Below are positions 18,071 through 27,500 of a stretch of DNA of 50,373 nucleotides, piece after piece. A program made the position numbers and the translations under genes. Every line of letters begins with the position of its first letter. The first letter of the stretch is position 1. Source of the DNA: Legionellales bacterium (GTDB lineage Bacteria; Pseudomonadota; Gammaproteobacteria; Legionellales; Legionellaceae); contig JAPLRK010000058.1 of the NCBI GenBank assembly GCA_026399195.1, positions 1 through 50,373 on the forward strand. The letters are read 5' to 3'. Under the pieces are notes generated by a model. It was given only the letters and a program-made list of their open reading frames with translations, did no database searches and was not told where the DNA came from.

Positions 18071-19194
18071 GATAGTTTCACATGGTTTCGCCAAATGAGC
18101 CACAATCCTACCAAAGCGGCCACCCCATGAATCCACCATATCCCAAACACCATGGGAGATTTTCCACTGACAAACCAACCCCGTGCCACAAACATAAAAT
18201 TAGCATAAATCATAAAAAAAATAAGCGCTGGAAGTAACTTGGCGTATTTACCTGCACGAGGATTAACCCTACTCAAGGGTACAGCTGCCAGTGAGAGTAC
18301 CAATACCATCAAAGGAATTGAAAAACGCCACTGCAGTTCAGCGGCTTGATTCAAATTAGGCGTCTTAATAGACCACAAACTTGACGTGCTGTGTGTCCGA
18401 ATATCGCCGACAATCTCAAGAGAGGGATGTGGCAAACGCGCTTGATACTGCTCAAATTCAGCCACTTGATAATCCGCCCGTCCTGGCTGTCCTTCATAGG
18501 CTTTGCCATCCTTCAAAACCAAAAAATCTTCCTTCGTTTCAGGACCTGTTTCTGCATAGGCCGAATCCGCTGACATCACTTGCCATTGCTCTTGCCCTTG
18601 TTTTGGCACAAGGCGCGCCAAAAACACATGACTCGCTCGAGTATGTGCTCGATTCATTGAGCCCACGAAATAAACCACATGCCCGCCAGAAGCTGCATGA
18701 AACCGACCCGGGACAATCAGTTGAATCATCGTTTGAATTCCTGTGGCACGCAACAATTTCGCGCGCTCAATCGCCACCAACGGACTAGCCCACAACATGA
18801 TCACCAACACCAAAAGGGCTACAAATGACGATATGGTCAACGTATGCTTCATCAATTGCCAAGGGCCATACCCACAGGCTCTCAATACCGTCATCTCACT
18901 CTCAGCATAGAGTCGACCATAGGCCACCAATAGGGCAACATAAAACCCAAGGGGCAACAACAACCCAAGCATGGTTGGCAATTCAAGCATCATCAACTTC
19001 AAGAGCAACACCGCAGGAATTTGACCATTAGCTGCACGATTCAAGTAGATGATGAATTGATTACACATAAAAATTAGCAACAAAATCACTGTAAGCGCAA
19101 CGAGCGTTGATAACACTTCTTTGGCTAAATAACGAAAAATCAACACGGCCTGTCTCGAAAGAGTACTAGAATTATTCTTGGTCTGCGAGTACAC
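18067..19194 (-). CDS. lptF: LPS export permease LptF
   Basis: Partner of LptG in the LPS transporter. Residues show the LptF pattern: IFRYLAKEVLSTLVALTVILLLIF (span 1), PTMLGLLLPLGFYVALLVAYGRLYAESEMTVLRACG (span and coupling helix), and three C-terminal spans. The start is uncertain. The GTG at 19194 has GGGAT very close in front, while an in-frame GTG at 19146 (VLIFRYLAKE) fits homologues, which begin right at the first span, and has GAGACAGG upstream. It is divergent from holC with only 23 bases between the open frames, so the promoters must overlap the coding starts. Confidence 0.92.
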   Translation of the reverse strand: MYSQTKNNSSTLSRQAVLIFRYLAKEVLSTLVALTVILLLIFMCNQFIIYLNRAANGQIPAVLLLKLMMLELPTMLGLLLPLGFYVALLVAYGRLYAESEMTVLRACGYGPWQLMKHTLTISSFVALLVLVIMLWASPLVAIERAKLLRATGIQTMIQLIVPGRFHAASGGHVVYFVGSMNRAHTRASHVFLARLVPKQGQEQWQVMSADSAYAETGPETKEDFLVLKDGKAYEGQPGRADYQVAEFEQYQARLPHPSLEIVGDIRTHSTSSLWSIKTPNLNQAAELQWRFSIPLMVLVLSLAAVPLSRVNPRAGKYAKLLPALIFFMIYANFMFVARGWFVSGKSPMVFGIWWIHGVAALVGLWLIWRNHVKLS

Positions 19195-19217
19195 TATCCC
19201 TTTTTATTGCAAACCCC

Positions 19218-19664
19218 ATGACAAAATGTAGGATTGATTTTTACCTATCCCTTGATCCAGATCCAAAAGCACAAATGCTCATTGCTTGTCGTCTTTTGGA
19301 AAAAGCCTATCTCCGCGGTCACCGTGTTTTTGTACTTTGCGACTCCCTTGCCTTTGCCGAAAACCTCGATGAATTACTTTGGACCTTCAAAGAGTTAAGC
19401 TTTATCCCCCATCATTTGCAAGGCGAAGGCCCTGAACCGCCACCCCCTATCCAAATAGGCACCGAAAAGCCTCATGGATTTCGTGACATTTTGCTTAATC
19501 TATGCGCCACCATTCCCCCTTTCTTTTCACAATTTCGTCGAATCATGGAAATCATCGCGGCAGATGAACCAGCCATTGAAATCGGCCGAGATCATTACCG
19601 GGAGTACCGCGCCAACGGATGCGAACTTCACACACATGAAATTGAGTCGGCCCTCGCCCCATAG
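19218..19664 (+). CDS. holC: DNA polymerase III chi subunit
   Basis: Clamp-loader accessory protein that, with psi, links the polymerase to SSB. Length 148 matches. Family landmarks are IDFYLSL at the start, ACRLLEKAYLRGHRVFVLCDS, LDELLWTFKELSFIPHHL, and the later IGTEKPHGFRDILLNLCATIPPFFSQFRRIMEII. Its 3' end overlaps that of convergent pepA by 37 bases. In E. coli pepA and holC are adjacent in the same direction; here pepA is inverted relative to that order. Confidence 0.9.
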   Translation: MTKCRIDFYLSLDPDPKAQMLIACRLLEKAYLRGHRVFVLCDSLAFAENLDELLWTFKELSFIPHHLQGEGPEPPPPIQIGTEKPHGFRDILLNLCATIPPFFSQFRRIMEIIAADEPAIEIGRDHYREYRANGCELHTHEIESALAP

Positions 19665-21019
19665 CGCGAACACAAATAATACCCAACAGCCCGCAATCCC
19701 ATGGCTTCCCCTCCCTCAGGCCTCCCGGGTTTAGATCCCACATTCCAAGCCATGATATCAAAATGCGCCCAAGGCACATCTTTTGTAATAAAACGCTGTA
19801 AAAACAAGGCAGCAGTGATGGCACCACCATAAGGCGCTTCACTCGCATTTGACACATCGGCAATACTTGAGGCAAACAACTCCTCATAACCTGCAAATAA
19901 AGGCAGGCGCCAAATCGGATCGTCCACCATAAGTGCCGATTTTTCCAGTGCTTGTACCAATTTATCATTATTGCTAAACACTGCCGAAATCTCGGTCCCT
20001 ACAGCAACACGAGCGGCACCTGTTAATGTGGCAAAATCGATGATCACCTCAGGCTTGTCTTCACAAGCTTTCACCAACGCATCGGCTAAGACCAATCGAC
20101 CCTCAGCATCGGTATTATGAACCTCGACGGTCAATCCATTACGCATGGTTAACACATCCCCCGGACGATATGCCTCAGCATCAATGGCGTTTTCAACGGC
20201 CGGGATCAAAACCTGTAAGCGAATGGGCAAATGCTGCGTCATCATCCATTGGGCTAACCCCATCACGTGTGCAGCACCCGCCATATCTTTCTTCATGAAA
20301 CGCATGCCAGAGCAGGGTTTGATGTCTAAACCACCTGAATCAAAACAAACACCCTTGCCCACCAAAGTCACTTTGGGGTGATGGGCTTCTCCCCACAGCA
20401 ATGATAGAAGCCTTGGAGCTGCTGCTGCGGCTCGACCTACGGCATGAATTGCTGGAAATTGTACGCGAAGGTCCTCTCCTTCCCATTGTTCAAATTCAGC
20501 GCCATGCTCTGTGGCCATTTTTTCTAAAACATCAGCCAATTCTGCCGGCCCTAAATCATTGGTGGGGGTATTGATCAAGTCGCGAACCAAGAAAATGGCA
20601 TCGGCTTCGGCCAAAATCTCTGGCAAAACCTTAGCACAAACAGACAGAACACGGGGCAACAAATCCTTGCTTTTATATCTGTCAAACTGATATTGCGCAA
20701 GCGACCAAGCCACCATTGCGGATTGTGAAAGAAGCTCTTCTGATCGATAACATCCTTCAGGGAGACGATTTGAAACAGCAGAGATAGCCAATGCATCAGA
20801 ACGATGATCGCCAAAACCCACATATCCTCTGCACATCCCACCCTCTTGATTTAAAATCAGTCCAATATCCCCAATTCGTCCCTTAAAAGATTGAGTGAGC
20901 AAAGCATTGCGCTCAAACGTTGTGAGGGCGGGTAAACCACTCAAGCACTCTGCCTCGGAGAGAAAAACTAACGGCGTAGTCCCCTCATCACAGGTTTGAT
21001 AACAATTTAGAGCACGCAT
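19628..21019 (-). CDS. pepA: leucyl aminopeptidase, M17 family
   Basis: Two-metal cytosolic aminopeptidase with 463 residues from the chosen start. The catalytic domain holds VGKGVCFDSGGLDIKPCSGM (metal-binding Lys and Asp), MKKDMAGAAHVMG, and the signature NTDAEGRLVLADALV with its catalytic Arg. The N-terminal domain is divergent, as is usual. I chose MRALNCYQ (ATG at 21019), which shares one base with the murJ stop (TGATG), so pepA is coupled to murJ translation; the longer open frame would extend into murJ. M17 enzymes of this divergent type are close to PepA/PepB, and the exact substrate preference is not known. Confidence 0.88.
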   Translation of the reverse strand: MRALNCYQTCDEGTTPLVFLSEAECLSGLPALTTFERNALLTQSFKGRIGDIGLILNQEGGMCRGYVGFGDHRSDALAISAVSNRLPEGCYRSEELLSQSAMVAWSLAQYQFDRYKSKDLLPRVLSVCAKVLPEILAEADAIFLVRDLINTPTNDLGPAELADVLEKMATEHGAEFEQWEGEDLRVQFPAIHAVGRAAAAAPRLLSLLWGEAHHPKVTLVGKGVCFDSGGLDIKPCSGMRFMKKDMAGAAHVMGLAQWMMTQHLPIRLQVLIPAVENAIDAEAYRPGDVLTMRNGLTVEVHNTDAEGRLVLADALVKACEDKPEVIIDFATLTGAARVAVGTEISAVFSNNDKLVQALEKSALMVDDPIWRLPLFAGYEELFASSIADVSNASEAPYGGAITAALFLQRFITKDVPWAHFDIMAWNVGSKPGRPEGGEAMGLRAVGYYLCSRYGARADSISCV

Positions 21020-22593
21020 CAATTCTCCCTCATTTGTCCACGAAATTGCGCGATTCGTATCCCGCAAATTCTTAAAGTAATAAGATATATCACAACCGCC
21101 ACCGCCACATGCCCTACGACCAAACTTAGTCGCCACACGGCGGGCTTTGATAGCCAAAAAGACATATCACCTAAAACAGTCCATAAATAGAATCCAATCA
21201 TCATATTACCAACCAACAATTGAATCACAAAACGTAACCATCCAGGTTGGGGAACATAAATATTTCGTCGCAACAATAATATCAATAAAATCCCACAATT
21301 GGCATAACTTGCAATAGATGATGCTAGAGCCAACCCTGCATGTGCTAAAGGTTTAATAAGGAGCACGCAAAAGAGCGTGTTGATGATCATAGCGATGACC
21401 CCCACTTTGACCGGCGTTTTGATGTCTTGACGCGCATAAAACCCAGAAGCCAAGACTTTCACCAGCATGAACGCAGGCACGCCTAATCCCAAGGTGATCA
21501 AACTTTTTTGAGTCTGCATCAAATCAAACACTGTAAAATGGCCATAAGCGAAGCAACTGGCAATGAGAGGCATAGAGAATAAAGCAAGCCCCAAACTTGA
21601 AGGCAACCCAATCAAAAGTAGCAAACGTAAGCCCCAATCCATGGCACGCGAAAAATTCTGACTATTTTGTTCCGCATGACGCCTAGATAAGTGGGGTAAG
21701 ATCACCGTGGCAATTGCAACGCCAAATACGCCCAGTGGAAAATCCGTTAACCGATCGGTATAAAACAACCAAGTCACGCTTCCCACGTGTAGAAATGAGG
21801 CGAAGACGGTATCCACCAATAAATTAATCTGTGCAATAGACACGCCAAATAAGGCAGGAACCATCAGATGCATCACTCGACGAACCCCAGGATCACTCAT
21901 CAGCAATTTAGGTTTGACCAATAACCGTCGATGAAACAAAAAAGGGATCTGAAACAGCAGTTGTAAAACCCCTGCAATCAGCACCCCCCAGGCCAAGGCC
22001 ACGACGGGCACTTGAAAATGTGGGCTCAAATAGATGGCCGATGCAATCATGCTGATGTTTAGCAAAACAGGCGTGATGGCAGGTACACCAAAATAACCAT
22101 ACGTGTTTAAAATAGCACCCGCCATGCCTGTCAATGAAATCAACATCAGATAAGGAAAGGTCAAGCGTAACATCTCAGTAGCCAGCATCTGTCGACTGGA
22201 ATCATGAGAAAATCCAGGGGCAAAAAGGAAAATAATCACGGGCGCTGCAAACACGCCAACGATGGTCAGAAGCGAAAGAACCGTCCCTAAAGTACCTGCA
22301 ATTCTCGCTAAAAAAAGACGCACCTCAGCCATCGTTCGCGTTTTTTGATATTCAGCAAGCACTGGAACGAACGCCTGAGAAAAAGCCCCTTCTGCAAACA
22401 AACGACGCATGAAATTAGGGATTTTAAAGGCCACAATGAAAGCATCCATGCCAGGTTGTGCGCCAAATAAACTTGCAATGACCATATCCCGCACAAAGCC
22501 TAGCATACGTGATATCAACGTCATGATAGACACCAATGAGGTTGCGCGCAACAAACTTTGGCGTTTGGGGATCACAATTTCTGACACAGACAT
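21019..22593 (-). CDS. murJ: lipid II flippase MurJ (MviN)
   Basis: Inner-membrane flippase that moves lipid II to the periplasmic face for peptidoglycan synthesis. MOP-superfamily protein of 524 residues with about 14 spans. Recognisable stretches are ISRMLGFVRDMVIASLFG, MDAFIVAFKIPNFMRRLFAEGAFSQAFVPV (the MurJ signature with functional Arg residues) and DRLTDFPLGVFGVAIATVILPHLSR. First gene of a murJ-pepA unit. The usual neighbours (rpsT, ribF) are not seen here. Confidence 0.95.
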   Translation of the reverse strand: MSVSEIVIPKRQSLLRATSLVSIMTLISRMLGFVRDMVIASLFGAQPGMDAFIVAFKIPNFMRRLFAEGAFSQAFVPVLAEYQKTRTMAEVRLFLARIAGTLGTVLSLLTIVGVFAAPVIIFLFAPGFSHDSSRQMLATEMLRLTFPYLMLISLTGMAGAILNTYGYFGVPAITPVLLNISMIASAIYLSPHFQVPVVALAWGVLIAGVLQLLFQIPFLFHRRLLVKPKLLMSDPGVRRVMHLMVPALFGVSIAQINLLVDTVFASFLHVGSVTWLFYTDRLTDFPLGVFGVAIATVILPHLSRRHAEQNSQNFSRAMDWGLRLLLLIGLPSSLGLALFSMPLIASCFAYGHFTVFDLMQTQKSLITLGLGVPAFMLVKVLASGFYARQDIKTPVKVGVIAMIINTLFCVLLIKPLAHAGLALASSIASYANCGILLILLLRRNIYVPQPGWLRFVIQLLVGNMMIGFYLWTVLGDMSFWLSKPAVWRLSLVVGHVAVAVVIYLITLRICGIRIAQFRGQMREN

Positions 22594-22629
22594 AAGATTA
22601 TCTTAAAAAAATCCAACCGTGAATGCTAT

Positions 22630-22647
22630 GGATCGGGAGCAAAATAA
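22630..22647 (+). repeat. one-mismatch copy of the GGATCGGGAGCGAAATAA repeat
   Basis: Reads GGATCGGGAGCAAAATAA, lying in the gap between murJ and the small membrane protein gene and joined directly to the terminator hairpin at 22648-22664. Confidence 0.5.
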
Positions 22648-22664
22648 CTGACACTCACGGTCAG
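22641..22664 (-). terminator. rho-independent terminator after the small membrane protein gene
   Basis: On the minus strand CTGAC-7 bases-GTCAG (22648-22664) is followed by TTATTTT (22647-22641), just past the stop codon at 22675. Stem is short (5 bp) but position and T-run fit. Confidence 0.45.
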
Positions 22665-22674
22665 GATCGCAAAA

Positions 22675-23082
22675 CTAAAAAATCACCGTAGTCAGATGAC
22701 GTAAATGAAGCACATGATACAACAAAAAAATACCCACAAGCAAAAACACAACGCCCATAACTTTCATCTTCATGGGGTGTCTTAAAAAATCCTGACCCAT
22801 TTTAATGCTAGCGGCTGGGAAAAACAATCGAAACACCCCACCTAACAAGACCAACCAAGCAAACACTGTCACAACCACAGGCCAAGCCATGATCCATAGG
22901 TTATGACTCACCACCAACAATAATCCCAATAAAAGGGTCATGATGGCCAACATAAAATACTGCCCACGGTGCGCCAAGACATCTTCCATGGCAGCCTTTG
23001 TCTCGACATGCTTCACCGATAGCAAAAGCCCAAATACCACCATATACCAACCCAACACGGTCGCTAAATAAACTGTATTCAT
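22675..23082 (-). CDS. small integral membrane protein, function unknown
   Basis: 135 residues with about four hydrophobic segments: VYLATVLGWYMVVFGLLLSV, YFMLAIMTLLLGLLLVVSHN, IMAWPVVVTVFAWLVLLGGV and MKVMGVVFLLVGIFLLYHVL. This four-helix layout is found in several small families of uncharacterised inner-membrane proteins. No catalytic or ligand motif is evident. It is monocistronic, with its own terminator-like hairpin downstream and a ribosome binding site (AAGGAGAC) just before the ATG. Confidence 0.75.
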   Translation of the reverse strand: MNTVYLATVLGWYMVVFGLLLSVKHVETKAAMEDVLAHRGQYFMLAIMTLLLGLLLVVSHNLWIMAWPVVVTVFAWLVLLGGVFRLFFPAASIKMGQDFLRHPMKMKVMGVVFLLVGIFLLYHVLHLRHLTTVIF

Positions 23083-23206
23083 GCTGTCTCCTTGTTCATT
23101 GTTTAAGGTACAAGTATGACGCCTCTATCAACGCCATCACGTGATACTTGCGATCCATCCATACAACACAATAAAACTATAACATTATTTTATAGTGGGC
23201 GCAGTA

Positions 23207-23248
23207 CTGGAGTTTGGACAGTGTGCCGCAGCACACTGTCCAAACTCC
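23207..23248. repeat. perfect 19-bp stem-loop opening with TGGAGTTTGGACA
   Basis: Bases 23207-23225 (TGGAGTTTGGACAGTGTGC) pair perfectly with 23230-23248 around the loop CGCA. The first 13 bases match the start of the hairpin at 11218-11287. It lies about 65 bases before the chosen start of the ClC remnant. No T-tract follows, so it is not a standard terminator. Confidence 0.75.
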
Positions 23249-23313
23249 ATATAAGTAGACTCCAATCTCATTTTCAACGAAGATGTGATCTTAAACAGGA
23301 CGAGAAAGAAGCC

Positions 23314-24472
23314 GTGACATTCTTGCCAGAAAAACAGATCCAATCCCACATCACCACACTGTGTTGGGTAACCCTATCGGTTGGAATCACGTCTGGGCTG
23401 TCGGGCATGTTTTTAGCTTTATTGCTACACTTCATCCAACACCTAGCCTTTGGGTATGCCATAGATACATTGGTAAGCAGTGAAAGCTTTCTCGAAGGTG
23501 TTAGGGCTTCTTCGTCACTCCGTCGTGTGTTGGTGCTCATCCTCTGCGGCTTGGTGGCCGGGTTTGGATGGTGGGGCTTTAGGTTCACCGTTGGGGCGTG
23601 AAGTAGCTCCTCGAGAGCTCAGTGCGCTTATCGCAAGTAAGCTCACAGCTTTTGCAAACCTTAGCCCCATCGATACACGAATCATGTTTGCTTGTGGTGC
23701 AGGGGCTGGTTTGGCGGCAGTATATAATGTCCCTTTGAGTGGTGCTGTCTATGTTCTAGAGGTGTTACTCTGCACCTGGAGCCCTTCTGCCCTTTTCCCA
23801 GCGCTCGCCACCTCATTTATCGCGGTCGTTATCTCCTGGATTGGCCTTGGCAATGTGCCACAATACCATCTCCCTCATTTTTCCATCAACCTATCTTTGG
23901 CGATTTGGGCCATTTTAGCAGGCCCACTTTTTGGACTTTCTGCTTATTGGTTTAAAAAAATCGCCGATCTTTCTCACCAACACATGCCGCACCATTGGAA
24001 GTTACCTGTGTTCTGCCTGCTTAATTTCATCCTCATCGGCGTTTTAGCCATTGCCTTTCCTGAACTCCTTGGCAATGGCAAAAGTCCAGCGCAACTTGCT
24101 TTTGATGCGCGCTTGGGGATCGGATTGGCTGCAATAATATTCATTTTGCATACGCTTACAGTATGGTCAAGTCTATGGGCTGGCGCACAAGGTGGGCTAT
24201 TAACCCCATCTCTTGCGAATGGTGCATTACTTGCAATGGTATTCGGTGGTCTTTGGAACGAGGTTGCCCCCCCTTCAGAACTGGGCGCTTATGCTCTGAT
24301 AGGCGCTACGGTTTTTCTAGCCGAGGCCCAAAGTATGCCCATCACAGCCCTTATCCTTCTATTTGAGTTCACCCACCCTTCTTTTGAGGTGCTCATTCCG
24401 ACCATACTCGCCATTGTAGGCTCTGTTGGCCTAGGAAAAATAATTCGCGCCCACCGAGCAAAGGATCATTAG
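23314..24472 (+). pseudogene. ClC-family chloride channel/transporter, broken by internal deletion and frameshift
   Basis: The first part (GTG at 23314 to about 23580) encodes the N-terminal helices, ending AGFGWW. The frame then changes, and the protein resumes at LGSPLGREVAPRELSALIAS, a ClC glutamate-gate segment (GREVAPRE in place of GREGP), and continues through GAGAGLAAVYNVPLSGAVYVLEVLL and GAQGGLLTPSLANGA to the stop at 24472. About 50 residues that normally separate WW from GSPLGRE, including one transmembrane helix and the first anion-filter region, are missing. No C-terminal CBS domains are present. The open frame that starts at 23116 runs through the palindrome at 23207-23248, so I placed the start at GTG 23314. 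The product is probably non-functional unless the break is an assembly error. Confidence 0.75.
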
Positions 24473-24531
24473 GATGAAATTTGGGCATTACATGTCCTCC
24501 TAAAATAAGAATGTGAGCTATACCGTGCGTT

Positions 24532-27500
24532 CTATTCATTGCTTTTATCCCTGCGTGGTTCCTGGGAAAGAGCCATTAATCGTTCATCTAAATGGATCAG
24601 TAAATGATGTGACTTTGTTTTGTGTTTGTCAAAGTAGGTTTGCCGCTTTTCTGGCGCTTCCCAAAATTTAATCGCCATCCAAGCATCATGTAATATTTGG
24701 AGGAATCCTTGAAAAGATCTGAATTTACTCACCAAGGGCCCCTTGTTGGCCGCTTGCATCTTGCTTTGCACATCAGATACTGCGGTTTGAAGTTGATGCT
24801 TATCCCCTTTTTCAAAATGTGAAATCAAGGTCTTAAACGAGCTTACAACCGCATCCACAGAAGGATCCGGCAGCTGAACTGATTCTTGTTTTTCTTCAAG
24901 ATGATGAATGACGTATTGGATTTGAGCTATCAATAATGCTTTTTTTATCTGAGGATTTGCCCGATGACACTCTGCAAACAAATGATCCCAATCCGCTTTG
25001 GCTTGCTGTTTCAATGAGGACATTCCAAGACGTCGAAGGGAAAACAACAATTCATCGCCCTCCTTCTTTTGAACAGCGCTTGAAGAAAAAAAGGACCAAG
25101 TCGATGGGCTGACAATCCTCATGCGCTGACGCTCTTCCAAAGGCGCTTCCCGGAGCAACTGTTGCCATTTCTGTAATTCTTCATGTTTTCCAGCTCGCTC
25201 GAGCTGACACATCGCGGAAGCGATCGCTTTGACCTCCGGCGAGTTCATCAGCTCATGTTGTAATTCAAACTTCCTTTCCATGAGAGCTATCTCATCGGCA
25301 TTTGTCATCTTGCCGATCTTTTGTTGCTGAGAGGCAATCCATTGATCCAATGAAGTATCATTTTCAAAGAACTGCGTCTCTTTCAGTCTATCCAACAGTG
25401 GCGAAAATCTTTGTAGCAACAGCTCATCCACCTGAAGCTTATTACGATCTGGGTGAACCAAAAGAAGCTTCAAGATCGCCTCGTTTTCATCCTGTGAAAG
25501 CATCCGACGTAAAACAGTCACAGAAGCATTAGGATGATTGACAATCATGGTCTTCGTCTCGAGAGAAAGCCCTTCCGTTTGAGACAATCGCTCTAACAAT
25601 TCAAGAGGAAAAGCCGGTGAATCTTTCATAAGACCAATCAAACGCACAAGTGTTGATAATTCCTGCATCGTTGGATGCTCTACCAAACACTTAAAAACGC
25701 TTAAGTTTTGATCATTAAGGCTGTTCATGTCGGCACGTTCTAATATGGCACTCATTGCCACCTTGTCATAGGCTTTGTTGATGATCATCAACAAAGCCGC
25801 CATAGACGTATTGGGATTAACGATGAGAATCCTGATGATCCCATCGCCAATGGCATCAGGAACCTTCATATCTTCTCGTGATAATAGCGCTACAATACTT
25901 GCATCGTCTCGAAGTTTAGGGGCTAGTGTCACTAAAGTTTCTTTTGGCGTGATGGCATTCGTAACCATGACCAGGTACACCCGATCCCGCTCAACGCTGG
26001 CCTCTTGCATCCTTTGGTGTTGCAAAATAGGCGCTAAGGTTTCATAGCTTGTGGTACTTTCAGCTATCCATGCCAGACTTCCTTCCGCAATATGCTTGTG
26101 TTCAACGACCGCACGCTTTGTCGCCTCATCTACCCTGGGATGCTGCAGGTATTCGGTAATCATCTCATCCTGCTCAGTGGTATTCATCAAATGCTGAACT
26201 TGCTCTAAAGTCATGCGTGCGTACATGGGGTGTGCTTTAAGTGCTTGCACCGACCGTGCGGTCTGTAATTTACTCACCAACAGATCAAACAAAGCCTGTG
26301 AGCCCAGATCAGAGGTTCGTTTGATGATGAGCTCCATGTGTTTCTCATTTAATTCATAAGATGCTATGAGCTCTAACAACAACGGCAATGACAGGCTCCT
26401 GTCTGCCAAAAAGGCTTGAAGGATATTCGAACTGATCACCTGCCCTGCAACCTTTGTCATGACTTCGAGGTATTTGTCTTTAGGCGTAAAAGATTGGGTG
26501 GCCATTGCCAGGAGCATGTCAGAAACGAAGGGCTTCGGTAAGTTGACATCACTATAAAACAATGGATTGCTAGCCATTACTCGCAATAAATCAGGATGTC
26601 CACTGCACATCGGTAATCTTTGCAAAAGAAAACATACGAGATCATAGGCCTGTTTTTCTGTGGGATGAGCTGGCGGGAGAAGGGTTTCTAACTCAGGACT
26701 CAGCGCTATCAAAGACTGTTTGATATCCTCTGACACGCCTGTGAAATCCATGATCTTAAAACAAGACACCAAGGCATTCAAAGCCCCTAATTGCACCATA
26801 TATCGACGCAAGTAACCAGCACCTGCAGTGGGCACATGATATTTCTGACAATACTCGGTACAGTCCAACACCTCTTGCCAATGAAGCGTTGTCGCTTGAA
26901 AAGCTGCCGCTATGGCTTTGTACTCTCGAATATTTGATTCCCCGGATCCTCTATAAATCGATGCCAAATCACATTGAGTCCTATCCTCCCAAGGCGTTTT
27001 CGCTACTGTTATCAATAGTTGTTGACTCAATAAAAAATAGTTATACAGAGCAGATGCGTCCGCCGATAAGACTTCTCGACAAGGTTGCAAATGCTTTTTG
27101 AAATACGCCAATTTGTCTTGAGTGTCCTCTTCTAGCCATGACAGTGTTGAATCACGACGCAGCAACAATTGAAATTCCCCATTGAAAAAGCGAATTTGCT
27201 CGATCATCGATTGATAGGTGGGATTGTCACGAATCGCTGCAGGCGGCTTGCCCGACAACGTGGTATGTTGGGTCGTCGTGATCCACCAAGTCGCACCAAC
27301 GGATCGATTTGCGCATAAGTGATCACATTCTTTTTGGGTTAACAAAATGCATTTTAGCTTTTCGCCCTCTTTGATAAACAACATCGCATGGACTGGTTTC
27401 AAGAACATGCCCACACGTTTCGTCTGTCCTTCATAAGTGGTGTGATAATTCTGGCTAGCCACAATGTCTATACTGAAATTCGGTGTCTTTATATCCTCAG

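Noticed and set aside
23116-23313. N-terminal extension of the ClC protein from an ATG at 23116
   Set aside because: The extra residues are translated from the palindrome at 23207-23248 and do not look like a channel N-terminus.
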